The translations under genes and the position numbers were made by a program. Below the pieces are notes generated by a model. The model searched no databases, was not told where the DNA came from, and saw only the letters and a program-made list of their open reading frames with translations. This document shows, piece after piece, positions 61,653 through 64,000 of a stretch of DNA of 64,000 nucleotides. The first letter of the stretch is position 1; the number at the start of each line of letters is the position of its first letter. Origin of the DNA: Burkholderia territorii (GTDB taxonomy: Bacteria > Pseudomonadota > Gammaproteobacteria > Burkholderiales > Burkholderiaceae); the NCBI RefSeq assembly GCF_902833055.1, contig NZ_CADFEJ010000001.1:682001-746000 (forward strand), written 5' to 3'.

Positions 61653-62726
61653 ATGAAATTTCGCGCAGCAGTCCTCACCAGCTCGACCGCCGCGGCCTGC
61701 ATCGCGGCCCCTGCCGTGCACGCGCAGTCGTCGGTCACGATGTACGGGATCATGGATGCCGGCATCGAATACACGAACCATGCGGCACCGGAGGGCGGCA
61801 GCTCCGTCAAGCTGAAGTCGGGCAACAAGAACACGTCGCGCTGGGGCCTGCGTGGCGTCGAGGATCTCGGCGGCGGGCTGAAGGCCGTGTTCCGCCTCGA
61901 AAGCGGCATCGATCTCGCGAACGGTGCGTTCGACGACGGCCCCGACTCGATCTTCGCGCGCCGCGCGACGGTCGGCCTGAAGGGCAAATGGGGCGAGCTG
62001 ACGCTCGGCCGCAACTACACCGTCACGTACGACTACATGCTGCCGTTCGATCCGATGGGCTATGCGCAGAACTACTCGTGGGCGACGTCGTCGATGGCGA
62101 CGGGTGGACGCAAGGACGGCATGTTTACGCGCTCGTCGAACGCGGTGCGCTACGACGGGGAATTCAGCGGCGTGAAGTTCGGTGCGATGTACGGCTTCGG
62201 CAACGTGCCGGGCAGCGTGAAGACCAGCTCGAAATACGACTTCGCGCTCGGTTACGAGACCGGGCCGTTCGCGGCGGTGCTCACGTTCGACCGGCAGAAC
62301 GGCGCGGCCGACAGCGTCACGCCGGCCGATACCGTCAACTACATCCAGGGCGTCCACGCGGGCTTGAGCTACGACTTCGGCAACCTGAAGACGATGGCCG
62401 GCTATCGCAACTACAAGCGCACGTTTCGCACCACGGCGGCGAACCAGTTGAGCGACACGTACTGGGTCGGCGGATCGTACCAGTTCACGCCGGCGTTCTC
62501 GCTGATCGCCGCTGTCTATCACCAGAACGTCAAGGGCGGCAGCGATGCGGATCCGACGCTGGTGTCGATGCGCGCGAACTACGCGCTGTCGAAGCGCACG
62601 GTGCTGTACGCGGCCGGCGCGTTCGCGATCGCGAAGCATGACCAGAAGGTCGGCGTGTCGCGGGATTTCGCCGGGTACGGCACCACGCAGGTCGGCGTGA
62701 CGGCGGGGATTCAGCAGCGGTTCTGA
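61653..62726 (+). CDS. Gram-negative porin (OmpC-like, Burkholderiales type)
   Basis: A 357-residue outer-membrane porin. A signal peptide (about 1-23, ending VHAQ) is followed by SSVTMYGIMDAGIEY. RWGLRGVEDLGGGLKAVFRL and GELTLGRNYTVTYDYMLPFD are conserved porin strands, and the C-terminus is QQRF with the terminal Phe needed for insertion. A GGAGACA site precedes the ATG. It lies 139 bases after the importer ATPase on the same strand, probably giving the importer's ligand a route through the outer membrane. Confidence 0.94.
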   Translation: MKFRAAVLTSSTAAACIAAPAVHAQSSVTMYGIMDAGIEYTNHAAPEGGSSVKLKSGNKNTSRWGLRGVEDLGGGLKAVFRLESGIDLANGAFDDGPDSIFARRATVGLKGKWGELTLGRNYTVTYDYMLPFDPMGYAQNYSWATSSMATGGRKDGMFTRSSNAVRYDGEFSGVKFGAMYGFGNVPGSVKTSSKYDFALGYETGPFAAVLTFDRQNGAADSVTPADTVNYIQGVHAGLSYDFGNLKTMAGYRNYKRTFRTTAANQLSDTYWVGGSYQFTPAFSLIAAVYHQNVKGGSDADPTLVSMRANYALSKRTVLYAAGAFAIAKHDQKVGVSRDFAGYGTTQVGVTAGIQQRF

Positions 62727-62737
62727 TCCGGTGCCCG

Positions 62738-62770
62738 GGCAGGCGGGCGGCGGTCGGCCGCCCACCTGCC
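62738..62770 (+). terminator. Terminator-like hairpin after porin gene
   Basis: A 13-bp stem with a single C/A mismatch (GGCAGG and GGGCGGC with their complements) and the 5-nt loop GGTCG starts 11 bases after the porin stop. No T-tract follows. It probably ends the importer/porin transcript. Confidence 0.6.
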
Positions 62771-62856
62771 GCGCAATGCCATGAGCAACGATCACGGGCA
62801 GCCGGCCGTTGCCGCGGGTGGCCCCGCGCCGTTCCAGGCATCAAGCCGATCGCCGC

Positions 62857-63819
62857 TCAGTCGCTGCGCATCGTGAACACCGGCCGCACCGAGCTGTCCG
62901 CATCGCCCCAGTGTTCGGCGACCGCTGAAAGCGGCACGATACGCGTCTCGATCGCGAGACCCGCCGCTCGCGTCGCGCCGAACACGCCGCGCACCGACGC
63001 CAGCAAACGCGGCAGCGACACGCTGCCGAGCCCGCTACCCATCAGTTCGATCGCGGTGGCGCGCAGTACGGCACCGGGCAACGCCACGTTCGCGCCGCCG
63101 ATCGAGCCGATCTGCACGAAGCGCAGCCGGCGGCCGTCGGGTGTCGCCTTCGCGGCGGCAATCAGCAGCGCCTGCGCACTGGCGCCCCACACATAATCGA
63201 GGACGACGTCCACGCGCGCGCGGAAATGCGGTTCGAGCGTCCGCGCCAGATGCGCATCGTCCTGCTGCAGCGACACGACGGCGTCCGCGCCGGCATTCAG
63301 CAACGCGTCCAGCGCGACCGCGTTGCGGCCCGTCGCGATAACCTTCGCCGCACCGAGATGCTTCGCAATCCGTACGGCCAGCCGCCCGGACGTGCCCGTC
63401 GCGCCGTTGACGAGCACCGTCTCGCCCGCCACGAGCCGCGCACGTTCGGTCAGCGCCGCCCACGAGGACATGCCCGGAATCGCGATCGCCGCGGCCGTGA
63501 CGTCGTCGAGGTCGTCCGGCAGTGGCACGCACAACGCGTCGGGCACGATCGTGCACTCCGCCATTGCGCCGAACGGCGCCGGCGCGCCGAAGAAGTACAC
63601 ACGCTGACCGTCATGGCCATACCCGACACCATCCACGCCGGCGACGAACGGATAGCCCGTGCCGGCCGAATAATGCGTGCCCGCCGCGCGTCCCTGAGCG
63701 AGTCGGCTCAGCGCGGATGCGCTCACCCGGATCAGCCGATGGCCGGCCATTGCTCGCGGCGCGTCGAACGTCATGTAAGCGGGACGCTCGCCGACGCCCG
63801 TCACGACTGCGGCCTTCAT
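62857..63819 (-). CDS. Quinone-oxidoreductase-like medium-chain dehydrogenase
   Basis: A 320-residue zinc-independent MDR-family NADPH oxidoreductase. The N-terminal GroES-like domain begins MKAAVVTGVGERPAYMTFDA, lacks the GHE zinc motif of alcohol dehydrogenases, and has FVAGVDGVGYGHDGQRVYFF. The Rossmann domain carries VLVNGATGTSGRLAVRIAKHLGA and VIATGRN. By family it reduces quinones or enones; substrate unknown. ATG 63819 follows a GAGGAAA site and overlaps the stop of an upstream gene by 3 bases (ATGA), so the two are translationally coupled. Confidence 0.9.
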   Translation of the reverse strand: MKAAVVTGVGERPAYMTFDAPRAMAGHRLIRVSASALSRLAQGRAAGTHYSAGTGYPFVAGVDGVGYGHDGQRVYFFGAPAPFGAMAECTIVPDALCVPLPDDLDDVTAAAIAIPGMSSWAALTERARLVAGETVLVNGATGTSGRLAVRIAKHLGAAKVIATGRNAVALDALLNAGADAVVSLQQDDAHLARTLEPHFRARVDVVLDYVWGASAQALLIAAAKATPDGRRLRFVQIGSIGGANVALPGAVLRATAIELMGSGLGSVSLPRLLASVRGVFGATRAAGLAIETRIVPLSAVAEHWGDADSSVRPVFTMRSD

Positions 63820-64000
63820 GTCGATTTCCTCGCATGGGCGGCTGCCGCCGCAGGCCGTGCGTCGATCCATGCGCGCAGCGCCGGGTCGCGCACCTCGAGC
63901 AGTTCGAACAAACCGATCGCGCGTAACGCAGGCAACGCGTCGACGAGATCGGCTTCGGCCGTTGCGCGCTCGGCGGGCGATGCGCCCGGGTCGGTCAGCA
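63816..64000 (-). CDS. Unidentified gene, 3' end only (runs off window)
   Basis: An open frame entering from beyond the window end encodes the last 61 residues of a protein: an acidic/Ala-rich segment, then DALPALRAIGLFELLEVRDP, then ALRAWIDARPA and an Ala-rich tail. The stop TGA (63818-63816) overlaps the ATG of the dehydrogenase gene. Codon choice and the overlap support a real gene. The fragment is too short to assign a family. Confidence 0.65.
   Translation of the reverse strand, partial: LTDPGASPAERATAEADLVDALPALRAIGLFELLEVRDPALRAWIDARPAAAAAHARKST

Overview
The window is high-GC, densely packed proteobacterial DNA. OmpC-type porins, RND and NodT-type efflux parts, IrlR/IrlS-like and TctD/TctE-like two-component systems, a MocR regulator and a gram-negative-type levansucrase together suggest a Burkholderia, most likely the B. 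cepacia complex. The mix of transport, regulation and scavenging genes with no ribosomal, tRNA or core biosynthetic genes suggests a secondary replicon; both placements are inference. I see no rRNA, tRNA, CRISPR array, insertion sequence or prophage gene.

Bases 1-15725: a LysE exporter, a TrkA-type potassium channel, a small YqaA/DedA membrane protein, a chemoreceptor, an acyl-CoA synthetase divergent from a Crp/Fnr regulator, then a five-gene operon for a tripartite RND efflux pump with its own two-component system. Bases 15817-22450: a second LysE exporter, an AraC regulator, an SDR, a BamE-like lipoprotein, an AI-2E family permease, and an Old Yellow Enzyme plus DJ-1/PfpI protein pair preceded by two TetR/NemR-like operators but no TetR gene.

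Bases 22552-27212 form a fructan module: a LacI repressor, a promoter carrying two LacI operators, a secreted levansucrase (GH68) and a secreted GH32 levanase. Next come an SDR with a LysR regulator, a MocR regulator followed by AhpD-like and cupin genes, and a TetR-led operon for an ABC-2 drug exporter (adaptor, ATPase, permease, outer-membrane factor). A porin, an orphan squalene/phytoene synthase-like gene and a lipoprotein glycerophosphodiesterase follow.

Bases 41798-54085 look like a sulfur-scavenging island: a four-domain rhodanese, a 3-His thiol dioxygenase, a LysR regulator, an SfnB-like acyl-CoA dehydrogenase homologue, and a seven-gene operon with an SsuD-like flavin monooxygenase, a class II aldolase-like protein, a sulfonate-type ABC importer with two binding proteins and, unusually, a membrane-anchored c-type cytochrome. 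A MOSC protein follows.

Bases 55148-62770 hold a TctE/TctD-like two-component system divergent from an AfuABC/FbpABC-like importer and a dedicated porin. The window ends with a zinc-free medium-chain dehydrogenase that overlaps the 3' end of an unidentified gene leaving the window. Bases 1-198 show no supportable gene.
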